Source: DAIODI01 sp046349255
GTDB taxonomy: Bacteria > Pseudomonadota > Alphaproteobacteria > Rhizobiales > Aestuariivirgaceae
Direction: 5' to 3'
NCBI GenBank assembly: GCA_046349255.1
Contig: JAXMCR010000005.1
Span: 124,001-188,000 of the forward strand
Length of the DNA stretch: 64,000 bases
The notes beneath the pieces were generated by a model. The model ran no database searches. It was not told the origin of the DNA and was given only the letters and a program-made list of their open reading frames with translations. Below are positions 8,772 through 17,429 of this stretch, piece after piece (the first letter of the stretch is position 1; each line of letters starts with the position of its first letter). The translations under genes were made by a program, and so were the position numbers.

Positions 8772-9611
8772 ATGACCGAGATCGATCGATCCAGGGTCGA
8801 TCATCCGAACACGGCGTCCACGTTCGTCGCGCCTGACATCAGCGCACGGAGCGACGCGGCGGAGCGACAGGCGCGGCTCGCAAAGGTCGTAGCCCGCGAC
8901 ATCATCCCCCATCTGAAATTGCTGCATCAACAGGCGCTCCCACCGGACGCGCATCCTTCGGAAGACGAAATCTCCCTCGCCCACCTCGTGCTGGGCCCCG
9001 ATGTCCTCGCCGCCTCCGAGTTCGTCCGGGGCCTTCGCGACCGCGGACTGTCGATGGAGACGTTGTTCGTCGAGCTCCTGGAGCCCTCGGCGCGCCACCT
9101 CGGCAGCATGTGGGAGAACGACGAGTGCGACTTCATTGACGTGACGCTGGGCGTCGGCCGCCTGCAGGAGTTGCTCGCGATCTTCAACGAGACGCATGAC
9201 GTCCCGACGCTGGTGGAAAAGCGCCGCGTGCTGCTTGCGACGACACCGCGCGAACAGCACGTGTTCGGCATCGCCATGCTCGAGAAGTTTTTCCGCGCGG
9301 GGGGATGGCAGGTCGACGTCTCGGTGCGCGCCAGCGTGGACGACGTCGTTCGGCTGGCGCATGCAAACTGGTACGCTGTCCTCGGCCTGACCTTGAACTG
9401 CCGATCCCAGATCGACGACTGCCGGCGGGAGATTGCCCGGATCCGTGCTGGCTCACGCAATCGTTCGATGCGCGTCCTGGTCGGCGGCGCGGTGTTCGCG
9501 GATGCTCCGGAGCTTGCCTCGGCCATCGGCGCGGATGCGACGGCCGTGAACGGACCGACCGCGGTGCTCGCATCGCAGAAGCTTCTCGACGCCATCCTGG
9601 ACGCATCGTAG
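8772..9611 (+). CDS. Cobalamin-binding protein, AerR/PpaA-like
   Basis: A 279-residue protein. A helical region (about 70-145) contains WENDECDF, the Trp-x-x-Asp block of corrinoid-binding caps. A B12-binding Rossmann domain (about 150-279) follows, with EQHVFG at 161-166 in place of the usual DxHxxG. The EQHxFG form is typical of AerR/PpaA proteins of purple bacteria, which bind cobalamin and antagonise the CrtJ/PpsR repressor. No DNA-binding domain is seen. The ATG at 8772 is preferred because GGGAGG lies just ahead; an upstream GTG at 8739 is in frame. It sits oddly inside an amine-catabolism cluster and could be a local cobalamin or light-responsive regulator. Confidence 0.75.
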   Translation: MTEIDRSRVDHPNTASTFVAPDISARSDAAERQARLAKVVARDIIPHLKLLHQQALPPDAHPSEDEISLAHLVLGPDVLAASEFVRGLRDRGLSMETLFVELLEPSARHLGSMWENDECDFIDVTLGVGRLQELLAIFNETHDVPTLVEKRRVLLATTPREQHVFGIAMLEKFFRAGGWQVDVSVRASVDDVVRLAHANWYAVLGLTLNCRSQIDDCRREIARIRAGSRNRSMRVLVGGAVFADAPELASAIGADATAVNGPTAVLASQKLLDAILDAS

Positions 9612-9694
9612 CCACCATCACCGTCTGTCGGGGGCTATCGCTTCCAATTCCGGATGGGAGACGTCAATATGGCGGCCAAGATCCGGAGGAGCTG

Positions 9695-11134
9695 GTGGGG
9701 TCGGACACGCTACCTCAATCCGATATCGTCTGGCGCAGCCATTGGCTGCGGCAGGCGCTCGCCGCGGAAGCGGACGTAGCGCCGCCCCTCGACGGGGAGA
9801 CCCAGGCGGACGTTTGCATCGTCGGCGGAGGCTATCTCGGCCTTTGGACGGCGATCCGGCTGCGGGAGGCCAATCCCGGCCTCGACGTCGTCGTGATCGA
9901 TCGGGACATCTGCGGCGGCGGCCCGAGCGGACGCAACTCGGGCATGCTGCTGAGCGCCTGGACCAAGTTCGCTGCCCTCTCGTCGCTGCGGGGCGAGGTG
10001 GAAGCGTTGCGGGTCGTCGACCTGTCCCGGCAGGCGATCGAGGGTATCGAACGCTTCTGTCTTGAGAACGGCATCGACTGCTGGTTCGACCGGGTGGGCT
10101 GGATCTGGGGCGCGACCTGCGCCGCGCAGGACGGCGCCTGGAACGATGCGCTGCGCATCTACGAACGCCTGGGGCGCGAACCCGCCCGGCGCGTCTCGCG
10201 CGACGAGATCGCAGCGATGACGGGCTCCACAGGCTTCCTTGCGGGCGCATTCGACGCCTCGGCCGCAACGGTTCATCCGGGCTTCCTCGTACGGGGACTG
10301 CGGCGCGTCGCGCTGTTGCGGGGGGTCCGCATCTTCGAAAAGACGGCAATGACGACCTTCAGCCGGGAGGCGCCGCTGGTTGTCACCACCGAACGCGGGC
10401 GGGTCCGAACTGAACGGATCGTGCTCGCCATGAACGCCTGGTCCGCCGGCGTGCCGGAACTTGCCCCCGCGATCTTCAACATCTCCAGCGATGATGCCGC
10501 CTCCCTGCCGATGCCCGAACGCCTCGAGGAGGCCGGCTACCGGCGTGGCCCGCTGATGATCGACAGCCGCGTGTTCGTTGCGGGCTGGCGGGTGACGCGC
10601 GACGGACGGCTGAACGTTGGCGTCACTGGCGGTCACATCGGGTTCGGCGGCCTCGTCGACCGCCGCTTCCACGCCCCCTCCCCGCGCGTCGAGGCGATGC
10701 GGGATGCCCTGCGCGCGGGCCATCCGGCACTCGCATCGTTCCCGCTCGACAACGCCTGGAACGGACCGATCGACCGCACTGACAGCGGCCTGCCGCTGTT
10801 CGGCTCCCTGCCGGCCAACCCCGACATTCTCTATGGGTACGGCTTCTCCGGCAACGGTATCGGCATGACGTACGTCGGCGGACGCATCCTCGCCTCCCTG
10901 CTGCTCGAGCGGGACGACGAATGGTCAAACAGCGCCCTGGTTCGGCCAGTCCGGCGCGGCTTCCCGCGGGAACCCTTCCGATACGTCGGTGCCCACTTCG
11001 TGCGCGGCGCGGTCCGGCGCCGAGACCGGTTGGAACATCTGGGTCGGCACCCGGATCCACTGACGCGATGGCTTGCGGGTCTCGCGCCCTCGGGCGTGAC
11101 GCCGTCGAAGGCCAACATCGCAGCGGAGGGATAG
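9695..11134 (+). CDS. FAD-dependent amine oxidoreductase (PuuB/DAO-like)
   Basis: A 479-residue flavoprotein of the glycine oxidase / gamma-glutamylputrescine oxidase type. The FAD dinucleotide fold VGGGYLGLWTA lies at about 43-53, followed by GPSGRNSGML, a signature of PuuB-like oxidases. A C-terminal FAD block (GYGFSGNGIGMTYVGGRI) lies near residue 385-400. Such enzymes oxidise amines or N-substituted amino acids to aldehyde plus ammonia. The GTG at 9695 has GGAGG with a 5-base spacer. The family's usual length supports this start over an extension into the preceding gene. The cupin gene follows 2 bases after its stop. Confidence 0.85.
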   Translation: MGSDTLPQSDIVWRSHWLRQALAAEADVAPPLDGETQADVCIVGGGYLGLWTAIRLREANPGLDVVVIDRDICGGGPSGRNSGMLLSAWTKFAALSSLRGEVEALRVVDLSRQAIEGIERFCLENGIDCWFDRVGWIWGATCAAQDGAWNDALRIYERLGREPARRVSRDEIAAMTGSTGFLAGAFDASAATVHPGFLVRGLRRVALLRGVRIFEKTAMTTFSREAPLVVTTERGRVRTERIVLAMNAWSAGVPELAPAIFNISSDDAASLPMPERLEEAGYRRGPLMIDSRVFVAGWRVTRDGRLNVGVTGGHIGFGGLVDRRFHAPSPRVEAMRDALRAGHPALASFPLDNAWNGPIDRTDSGLPLFGSLPANPDILYGYGFSGNGIGMTYVGGRILASLLLERDDEWSNSALVRPVRRGFPREPFRYVGAHFVRGAVRRRDRLEHLGRHPDPLTRWLAGLAPSGVTPSKANIAAEG

Positions 11135-11136
11135 CG

Positions 11137-11499
11137 ATGGCCGGCGCCAGGGTGTTCAAGCGGGCGGAGATGGCGCTGAAGCCTGCCGTTACCCCATCCG
11201 GCAACACGGCGATCGCGCGCGTCGTCGATGCGTCGATCAGCCGGGAGATGGGTGCCGGGATCGAGTACCTTGAAAACGTGACGATCGACTGGACGGTGAC
11301 CTATGACGAGGTGCTCTTCGTCCTCGAGGGACCGCTCATCATCGAGTTCGACGGCGTGGCGCACGAGTGCAACTGCGGCGATATCGTCTGGCTGCCGAAC
11401 GGCACACGGCTCAAGTACATCGCGCGAGGCCGCGCCGCGTATTACTATGCGCTGCACCCGGTCGACTGGGCGGCCCGACAGGGGATCTCCGAGCCCTAG
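11137..11499 (+). CDS. EutQ-like cupin protein
   Basis: A 120-residue single-domain cupin resembling the C-terminal cupin of ethanolamine-utilisation EutQ. The visible cupin pattern includes YDEVLFVLEGPLIIEFDG, GDIVWLPNGT and YYYALHPVDW. It lacks a clear His-x-His metal site, so a catalytic role is uncertain. It follows the FAD oxidoreductase by 2 bases with CGGAGGG ahead of the ATG. The pair recurs in amine-degradation contexts and may act on the oxidase product. Confidence 0.8.
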   Translation: MAGARVFKRAEMALKPAVTPSGNTAIARVVDASISREMGAGIEYLENVTIDWTVTYDEVLFVLEGPLIIEFDGVAHECNCGDIVWLPNGTRLKYIARGRAAYYYALHPVDWAARQGISEP

Positions 11500-11537
11500 A
11501 CGCTGCAAGTATTCGTGTTGCGGTGATCTGGGGGGAC

Positions 11538-11553
11538 TGGCAATGTTGGTGCA
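11538..11553 (+). promoter_or_regulatory. Candidate sigma-54 promoter
   Basis: TGGCAATGTTGGTGCA has GG and GC with the exact 10-base spacing of -24/-12 promoters and nine of the eleven to twelve usual consensus bases. It lies about 103 bases ahead of the binding-protein ATG at 11656. Nitrogen-scavenging transporters are often RpoN-dependent, but a chance match is possible. Confidence 0.3.
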
Positions 11554-11655
11554 GTTCTTTGCACGTTTGCGTATCCGCTGCTGTCGGCAAGCATCTGCCG
11601 GGACGTGACTGATCATCCGCCGGGAAAGGCGGAGAAACATCATGGGAGGAACACG

Positions 11656-12540
11656 ATGACTGAAGCTATTCGCATTACCCGCCGGACGATGCTGGCGGGC
11701 GTGGCCGGCGCGGTCGCCGTCGGCTTCGCGTCCCCTGCCTTCGCCGATACCCTCGACGAGATCAAGTCGCGGGGGGTTCTGGTCGTCGGCACCGGCGTCA
11801 TGGGCAGCAAGCCGTGGATCTGGAAGAACGACGACGGCACCTACGCCGGCATGGAGCACGAGATGGTGCAGTACATCGCCAAGAAGCTCGGTGTCGAAAA
11901 AGTGGAGTACGTGCCGGTCGAGTGGGAAACGCTCATACCGGGGCTCAAGGCAAAGCGTTTCGACATCATCTTCTCCGGTATGACGGTGACCGAGGAACGC
12001 CGCCAAGGCGCCGGGATCGAGTTCACTCGCCCCTACTACTTCGAAAGCGACCGGATCGTGGTGAAGGGCGATTCCCCGTTCCAGAAGCCGGAGGACCTCG
12101 CCGGCAAGACGATCGGCGTCCCGATCGGCACGGTCGAGGAAATCCAGGGCAAGCAGCTCGTCGCGAAGGGAATCGGCGGGGAGCTCAAATCGTTCAACGA
12201 CGTCGCCGGCGTGTTCCTCGCCCTGAACAGCGGCCAGGTCGACGCCATCATCATGGACAACACCTCGCTCGCCGGCCAGATGCAGGTGACGCCGAACCTC
12301 AAGACGATCGGCGGCGTCTACAGCCTCGTCGCCGATGCGAAGTGGCAGGATGCCCAGAGCAAGGCGCCCTACAAGTACGGCGGCGACGGCGCCGGCGTTC
12401 GCAAGGAGGACACGGCCCTGCTCGCGGCGATCAATGCGGCGCTGGACGAGATGGATGCCGACGGCACCCGTCCGGCCATCCTTAAGAAGTACGGCGTGTG
12501 GGACGACTCGCTGTCGCGCGATGCGATGATGGCGAAATGA
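11656..12540 (+). CDS. Amino-acid-type ABC substrate-binding protein (family 3)
   Basis: A 294-residue periplasmic binding protein. The N-terminus ITRRTMLAGVAG with a cleavage site near AFAD resembles a Tat or Sec signal. The mature domain has the family 3 pattern (RGVLVVGTG, GMEHEMVQYIAKKLG, DIIFSGMTVTEERR), as in polar amino acid and opine binding proteins. GGGAGGA lies 5 bases ahead of the ATG. It is followed by one permease gene; the ATPase is not present. The ligand may be guanidinobutyrate or another basic amino compound, inferred only from the neighbours. Confidence 0.88.
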   Translation: MTEAIRITRRTMLAGVAGAVAVGFASPAFADTLDEIKSRGVLVVGTGVMGSKPWIWKNDDGTYAGMEHEMVQYIAKKLGVEKVEYVPVEWETLIPGLKAKRFDIIFSGMTVTEERRQGAGIEFTRPYYFESDRIVVKGDSPFQKPEDLAGKTIGVPIGTVEEIQGKQLVAKGIGGELKSFNDVAGVFLALNSGQVDAIIMDNTSLAGQMQVTPNLKTIGGVYSLVADAKWQDAQSKAPYKYGGDGAGVRKEDTALLAAINAALDEMDADGTRPAILKKYGVWDDSLSRDAMMAK

Positions 12541-12570
12541 CCTGAGGCCTCGATGGCCAACCGTTGCACG

Positions 12571-12600
12571 GGCGCGGCGATGTCGATCGCTGCGCCTTTT
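12571..12600 (+). terminator. Hairpin with T tract between binding-protein and permease genes
   Basis: An 11-bp stem (12571-12581 with 12586-12596, one G-T pair) and a 4-base loop are followed directly by TTTT. Such partial terminators between a binding-protein gene and its permease usually leave more transcript for the binding protein. Confidence 0.7.
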
Positions 12601-12648
12601 CTGTTAGCGCTCTTCATTCCCCTCGCCTGACCAATCGGATCGCCGCCC

Positions 12649-13332
12649 ATGCTCACCTTCTTCACCGAATTCGTGCCGGCCCACCTGTCCTACCTACTCG
12701 AAGGCGCCGTGGTCACGCTGGAGCTCTCCGTTTGGAGCATGTTCTTCGGGATCGTCATCGGCCTCGTCTGCGCTGTGCTGATGATCGCCGGGGGCCGCGT
12801 GACGAGGGCGCTCGTACGCATCTACGTCAGCATCTGCCGTGGCGTGCCGCTGATCGTGATCCTGCTGTTCATCTTCTTCACCCTCCCCGACCTGAACGTC
12901 CGGCTGCCGGCCTTCTGGGCCGGCATCGTGGGCCTGAGCTTCAATCTTGGCGCCTATCTGAGCGAGGTGTTCCGCGCCGCGATCCTCGCCATCGACGACG
13001 GCCAGATGCAGGCGGGCCTGGCTCTTGGGCTCCGCCCCGTGCAGATCTACCGGAAGATCATCCTGCCGCAGGCGATGGTGATCGCCATTCCGACCGTCGG
13101 CGGCTACTTCATCTCGCTGTTGAAGGACTGCGCGCTCGTCTCGTTCATCTCGGTCGAGGAACTCCTGCGACACGGAAACTACATCATCTCCTCGACCTTT
13201 CGAACCATGGAGACGTACTTCCTCGTGGGCGCGATCTACTATGCGATGAGCATGACGGCGGCGTTCCTGATCCGGGCATTGGAGCGGCACGTACGCCCCG
13301 CCTACCTGCGCTCGAAGCCCGGCGCCGCGTGA
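12649..13332 (+). CDS. Amino-acid ABC transporter permease (HisM/GlnP type)
   Basis: A 227-residue inner-membrane permease of the His/Glu/Gln/Arg/opine family with about five membrane segments. The cytoplasmic coupling loop (YLSEVFRAAI, then GQMQAGLALG and ILPQAM) lies at about residues 103-150. It lies 108 bases after the binding protein, past a terminator-like hairpin. Only one permease and no ATPase are encoded here, so it probably works as a homodimer with an ATPase encoded elsewhere. Confidence 0.9.
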   Translation: MLTFFTEFVPAHLSYLLEGAVVTLELSVWSMFFGIVIGLVCAVLMIAGGRVTRALVRIYVSICRGVPLIVILLFIFFTLPDLNVRLPAFWAGIVGLSFNLGAYLSEVFRAAILAIDDGQMQAGLALGLRPVQIYRKIILPQAMVIAIPTVGGYFISLLKDCALVSFISVEELLRHGNYIISSTFRTMETYFLVGAIYYAMSMTAAFLIRALERHVRPAYLRSKPGAA

Positions 13333-13355
13333 TGCGGGACACCCGCCGCGCTTGA

Positions 13356-14327
13356 TCAGTACGTCGTGGGTTCGCCCAGGCCAAGCATGAGGCGCGCCTG
13401 TTTCGGCGTCGCGACCGGCCGGTTGAGGTCGCCCGCGATCCGCACCGCGCGGGTGACCGCCTCCTCGTTGGAAACGAACTTCCGGCCGCGGGCATAGTAA
13501 AGGTTGTCCTCGAGCCCGACCCGGACGTGGCCTCCCATCAGCGTGGCGAACGTCGCAAGGGGCAGCTGGAAGGCGCCGATGCCCGACGAGAGCCAAACCA
13601 TGTCGCGCGGCAGTTCCTGGAGCAGGTTCAGCACGTTCCACGGAGTAGGGTGGCTCGCCGACTGCACGCCCATGACCGTCTGAATGAGATAGGGCGGCTT
13701 TACGAGGCCCGCCTCGATCAGGTGCCGAATGACGTAGCCGCCACCGGAATGGTAGGTCTCCATTTCGGGCTTAACCTGACGCTCGTTCATAATTCGGGCA
13801 AATCGTTCGATCAGGCCGTACGTGAAGGCGAGACACGTATCGATCTCGCGGGCCGGGCGCGGGAACGGCAGCGGTGCCTTCCGCTCCGCAATGGTGAACC
13901 GGCTCATGTCGGGCGTGAGATTGAGCGACGCGATCTCCGGCTTCGCGTCGAGGCACGACAACCGCTCCTCCATCGACATCTCGAGATCGCCGCCGGTCGT
14001 GTTGTTGATGATGATGTCCGGGCAGCGCTCACGGATCTTCCGGTTCACCTCGTACCAGCTTTCCGTGTTGCGGGCTCCCTGCGACGGATTCCTCGGATCG
14101 CGCGCATGAACGTGGACGACGCTCGCCCCCGCCTTGTAGGCGGCATACGTTTCGTCGGCGATCTCGTCGGCCGTCTCGGGAATGCGATCGTGCAGCTCCT
14201 TCCCCTGGATGCCGCCGTTGACGGCGACGACGATCATCAGGGGCGGCAGGCCGGCGCGCGTGTGCGCCATGTACTCGAAGGTGTCCGCATAGCGCCAGAC
14301 GAAGTCTTGCCAGGACGTGTACGACAC
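13356..14327 (-). CDS. BKACE-family beta-keto acid cleavage enzyme
   Basis: A 323-residue TIM-barrel enzyme of the beta-keto acid cleavage family (formerly DUF849; includes 3-keto-5-aminohexanoate cleavage enzyme Kce). Family marks are AVNGG near the start, VVHVHARDP (Zn-binding His-x-His), INNTTGGD, ETYHSGGGY and MGGHVRVGLEDN. These enzymes condense a beta-keto acid with acetyl-CoA to give a CoA ester and acetoacetate. The GTG at 14327 has AGGGAGG ahead of it. It lies 81 bases after the Baeyer-Villiger monooxygenase gene in the same direction. The substrate is unknown. Confidence 0.87.
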   Translation of the reverse strand: MSYTSWQDFVWRYADTFEYMAHTRAGLPPLMIVVAVNGGIQGKELHDRIPETADEIADETYAAYKAGASVVHVHARDPRNPSQGARNTESWYEVNRKIRERCPDIIINNTTGGDLEMSMEERLSCLDAKPEIASLNLTPDMSRFTIAERKAPLPFPRPAREIDTCLAFTYGLIERFARIMNERQVKPEMETYHSGGGYVIRHLIEAGLVKPPYLIQTVMGVQSASHPTPWNVLNLLQELPRDMVWLSSGIGAFQLPLATFATLMGGHVRVGLEDNLYYARGRKFVSNEEAVTRAVRIAGDLNRPVATPKQARLMLGLGEPTTY

Positions 14328-14408
14328 GATGCGCCTCCCTTTGCCGAACCCACGCCAACCGTCGCGCAAAATCGCCGGCCCAGCAAGCCGCCTCGAAACG
14401 GAGTCACA

Positions 14409-16025
14409 TCACTCGAGCCGGAACCCCTGGTAGCCCTGCGTCGCAATCTCCCGGCAGAGGTCGCGGTACGTGCCGACACCGCCGACGAAGGCGAGCATCT
14501 TGCGCGGCTTGCCCGGCACGTTCGCGCCCATGTACCAGGACTTCGCTTCCGGATAGAACGTCGCCGCCGCCAGCGCCTCGCATTTCGCGTTCCACGCAAC
14601 CTCGGCCTCGGCCTCGGCCTCGATGCGGGTGACGCCACGCTGCCGGGCGTGCGCCATGAGGTCAGCAACCCATTCGACGTGCTGCTCGATCGACACGATG
14701 ACGTTCGAGAGGATCGTCGGGCTCTGCGGTCCGATGATCGCGAAGAGATTGGGAAAGCCCGCCACCGACAGCCCGAGGAAGGTGGAAGGACCGTCGCGCC
14801 AGCGGTCCTTGAGCGCGACCCCGCCGCGGCCGCGGATGTCGATCGCCGTGAGGGCGCCGGTCACGGCGTCGAACCCGGTTGCACACACGAGCGCATCGAG
14901 CTTGACGTGGCGGTGCCCGACGATGACGCCGGTGGCGTCGACGCGTTCGATCGGCGTTTCGTTCACGTCGACAAGCGTTACGTTCTCCCGATCGAACGTC
15001 TCGAGATAGCCGCTGTCGACGCACAGCCGCTTGGTGCCGAACAGGAAGCCCCTCGGCAGCAGCTTCTCGGCGACCGCCTTGTTCTTCACCCGCGCCCGCA
15101 TCTTGTCCCGCAGGAAGTCGGCGACGACGTCATTGGCGCGGCGATCGATCTTTGAGTCCGGGTAGACATGCGAGAAGGGAAGTCCGCCGATCCGGTAATG
15201 CCGATCGAGCACGGCCAGCACTTTCTCGCGTGGCTGACCGAGCAACGGTTCGGCCTCGGGCTCGACGAGATAGCCGCCGGCACTGCTTCGCATCGTTTCG
15301 CGAAGTTCCCCGCTGCGCTCGAGAAAGGCCTGCTCGACGTCCGGGGTGAGTGGCCTGTTCCAGTTCGGAATGACGAAGTTTGCGGTTCGCTGGAACACCG
15401 TGAGGCTCTTCGCCTGCTTCGCGATGAAGGGAATCGCGCCGATGGCCGACGAGCCCGTGCCGATCACGCCGACATCGAGACCGGTGAAGTCTACGGGTTG
15501 CTTCGGCCATGTGGCCGTATGGTAGATGGCGCCGGCGAAATCGCGGATGCCCGGAATGTCCGGCAGATTGGGCTGCGACAGCGCGCCCGTCGCCATCACG
15601 AGATAGCGCGCCGACAGATCTCCCCCGGGCGTGCGACCGATGCGCCACACCCCCCCGGCTTCGTCCCAGACCGCAGTCGTCACCCGTGTGTTGAAGTCGA
15701 TGTCGCGCCTGAGGTCGAAGCGTTCGGCGACGTGCGCAAGGTAACGCTGCACCTCTTCACGCGCTGCGTAGCGCTCGCTCCAGCGCCACTCCCGCTGGAG
15801 GTCGTCGGAGAAGGAGTAGCTGTACTGCTGGCTCTCGATATCGCAGCGAAGGCCCGGATAGCGATTCCAGTACCAGGTACCGCCGACATCGCTGCCGGCC
15901 TCCAGCACGCGGACGCGCCAACCGTCCTGCCGCAGCCGATGGAGCATGTACAGTCCGGACACGCCGGCGCCCACAACGACGACATCGAACTCAGCAAGAT
16001 CGCCGGTATTCACCTGTTCCAACAC
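14409..16025 (-). CDS. Flavin-containing Baeyer-Villiger-type monooxygenase
   Basis: A 538-residue FAD/NADPH monooxygenase. Two dinucleotide folds are present (VVGAGVSG, 18-24, and VIGTGSSA, 187-194), with GGTWYWNRYPG at 48-58. The type I Baeyer-Villiger fingerprint FxGxxxHTxxWP is exact (FAGAIYHTATWP, 163-174). Such enzymes insert oxygen into ketones to give esters or lactones. The start is a GTG at 16025; a second in-frame GTG lies 12 bases on. It is upstream of the BKACE gene, suggesting a shared catabolic pathway that is not identifiable from sequence. Confidence 0.9.
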   Translation of the reverse strand: MLEQVNTGDLAEFDVVVVGAGVSGLYMLHRLRQDGWRVRVLEAGSDVGGTWYWNRYPGLRCDIESQQYSYSFSDDLQREWRWSERYAAREEVQRYLAHVAERFDLRRDIDFNTRVTTAVWDEAGGVWRIGRTPGGDLSARYLVMATGALSQPNLPDIPGIRDFAGAIYHTATWPKQPVDFTGLDVGVIGTGSSAIGAIPFIAKQAKSLTVFQRTANFVIPNWNRPLTPDVEQAFLERSGELRETMRSSAGGYLVEPEAEPLLGQPREKVLAVLDRHYRIGGLPFSHVYPDSKIDRRANDVVADFLRDKMRARVKNKAVAEKLLPRGFLFGTKRLCVDSGYLETFDRENVTLVDVNETPIERVDATGVIVGHRHVKLDALVCATGFDAVTGALTAIDIRGRGGVALKDRWRDGPSTFLGLSVAGFPNLFAIIGPQSPTILSNVIVSIEQHVEWVADLMAHARQRGVTRIEAEAEAEVAWNAKCEALAAATFYPEAKSWYMGANVPGKPRKMLAFVGGVGTYRDLCREIATQGYQGFRLE

Positions 16026-16187
16026 CTGCGGCTCGTCCTTTCACTCGCTGCGCAGGGTCTCCGCGCCAAAGAATGTTCCTCAATCGCAACGCCCGTGCGA
16101 ACTGCCGCTTTTGCAGATCAGCCCCTCGTCCCGGTCGCTGGCACCCGAGCAGCCACGCCGCGGACCCCATTTGAGACGGGGTCGCAT

Positions 16188-17429
16188 CTAGCCGATCGTG
16201 ATCTGCGTCCCGGTCACACCGCTTAGCAGCCGCCTCAAGTGGAAACCCGCAAGCCCGTCGTCCGGGCGCTTTGCAACCTCGGCGGCGAACGCCGAAAGCG
16301 CACCGGGGTCGCGACGCTCGAGTAGCGCGAACGCCTCGACGTACCCCTCCGCGCCCATCCCGGGCTGAAGTGGTTCGTAGGCCCGCAGTGGTTCGCTCCG
16401 TCCGCGCAGCAACAGGTCGCCAACCGGACGGCCGTGAAATGAGCCGGCGCGTTCTGCGGCCGCCGCGCTGACGCAGATCCGGGTGCCGAGTTCCTTGTTC
16501 GCCGCCTCGAGGCGCGCCGCCGTGTTGATGGTGTCACCGTAGGCCGTGTAGTCGAAGAACCGGCCGCCGCCGAAGTTGCCGACGATCGCCGGCCCGGCGT
16601 GGACACCGATGCGGGTTGCGCCGAGCGCGACCCCTTGCCCTGCCCATCGCGCGCGAAAAACTTGCGCGAACTGGTCGAGCTCCACTGCGGCGGCGATGGC
16701 GCGGGCGGCGTGGTCCGGCTGGTCGGCCGGAGCACCGAAGAGGACGTGCAAGGCATCGCCGACGATCTTCGCCACGGTGCCGTCGTGCGCGAACACGATG
16801 TCGGTCATCCCCGTGAGATATTCGTTCAGAAGGACGCTCAACTGCGCCGGGTCGATCGTCTCCGCAAGACTCGTGAACCCCGCGACGTCCGTGAACAGCG
16901 TCGCGATTTCGCGGCGCTCGCCGGCGAGTGCGGGAAGATCGCTCCCGAGCGCGAGACGCTCGGCGAGCTTCGGCGAGAAGTAGCGCGAGAGCGCCGCGTG
17001 CGCGCGTTCGGCCGCCGCCTGCCGCTGCCGCGCGTCGCGCAACATCTCGAGGTGCTTCAGCGTCTTCGCAATGGTTGTTTCGAGGTCGACGAAATCGATG
17101 GGCTTCGTCAGGAAGTCGAACGCGCCGCGGTTCATCGCGGTACGAATGTTCGCCAAGTCGCCGTAAGCGGAAACAACGATCGTGGAGAGCTGCGCGTGCG
17201 CCTCCTGCAACCTCGCCAGAAGCGTGAGGCCGTCCATGCGCGGCATGTTGAGGTCGCTCACCACCATGTCGATGGTGCGGTCGGCGTCGATCAGCGACAG
17301 CGCCTCGACGCCGTCGCGGGCGAACACGAAGCTGACCTTCCCCTCGCGGATATGGCGGCGGAACTTCTGCGTGACGAGGACTTCGAGGTCCGGCTCGTCG
17401 TCGACCACCAGGATCCGGCTGGTCGTCAT
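16188..17429 (-). CDS. Response regulator with class III adenylate/guanylate cyclase output
   Basis: A 413-residue protein. A receiver domain (about 5-125) has the phospho-acceptor Asp59 (VVSDLNMP) and Lys109. A coiled linker (125-150) leads to a class III nucleotide cyclase domain (about 172-330) with metal-binding Asp181 (LFTDVAGFT) and Asp225 (KIVGDAL), and the INTAARLE transition-state block (Asn302, Arg306). It should make cAMP or a related nucleotide on phosphorylation. A C-terminal region of about 80 residues is of unknown role. Its ATG overlaps the stop of the single-domain regulator (ATGA), so it is the output of the histidine kinase operon. Confidence 0.9.
   Translation of the reverse strand: MTTSRILVVDDEPDLEVLVTQKFRRHIREGKVSFVFARDGVEALSLIDADRTIDMVVSDLNMPRMDGLTLLARLQEAHAQLSTIVVSAYGDLANIRTAMNRGAFDFLTKPIDFVDLETTIAKTLKHLEMLRDARQRQAAAERAHAALSRYFSPKLAERLALGSDLPALAGERREIATLFTDVAGFTSLAETIDPAQLSVLLNEYLTGMTDIVFAHDGTVAKIVGDALHVLFGAPADQPDHAARAIAAAVELDQFAQVFRARWAGQGVALGATRIGVHAGPAIVGNFGGGRFFDYTAYGDTINTAARLEAANKELGTRICVSAAAAERAGSFHGRPVGDLLLRGRSEPLRAYEPLQPGMGAEGYVEAFALLERRDPGALSAFAAEVAKRPDDGLAGFHLRRLLSGVTGTQITIG

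Noticed and set aside
11546..11566. A second -24/-12-like register (TGGTGC, then TTTGCA)
   Set aside because: Spacing between GG and GC is 11 bases instead of 10; the register at 11538 is better.
13334..13346. Small hairpin GCGGG-ACA-CCCGC between convergent genes
   Set aside because: Only a 5-bp stem with a 3-base loop and no T tract; too weak to call a terminator.
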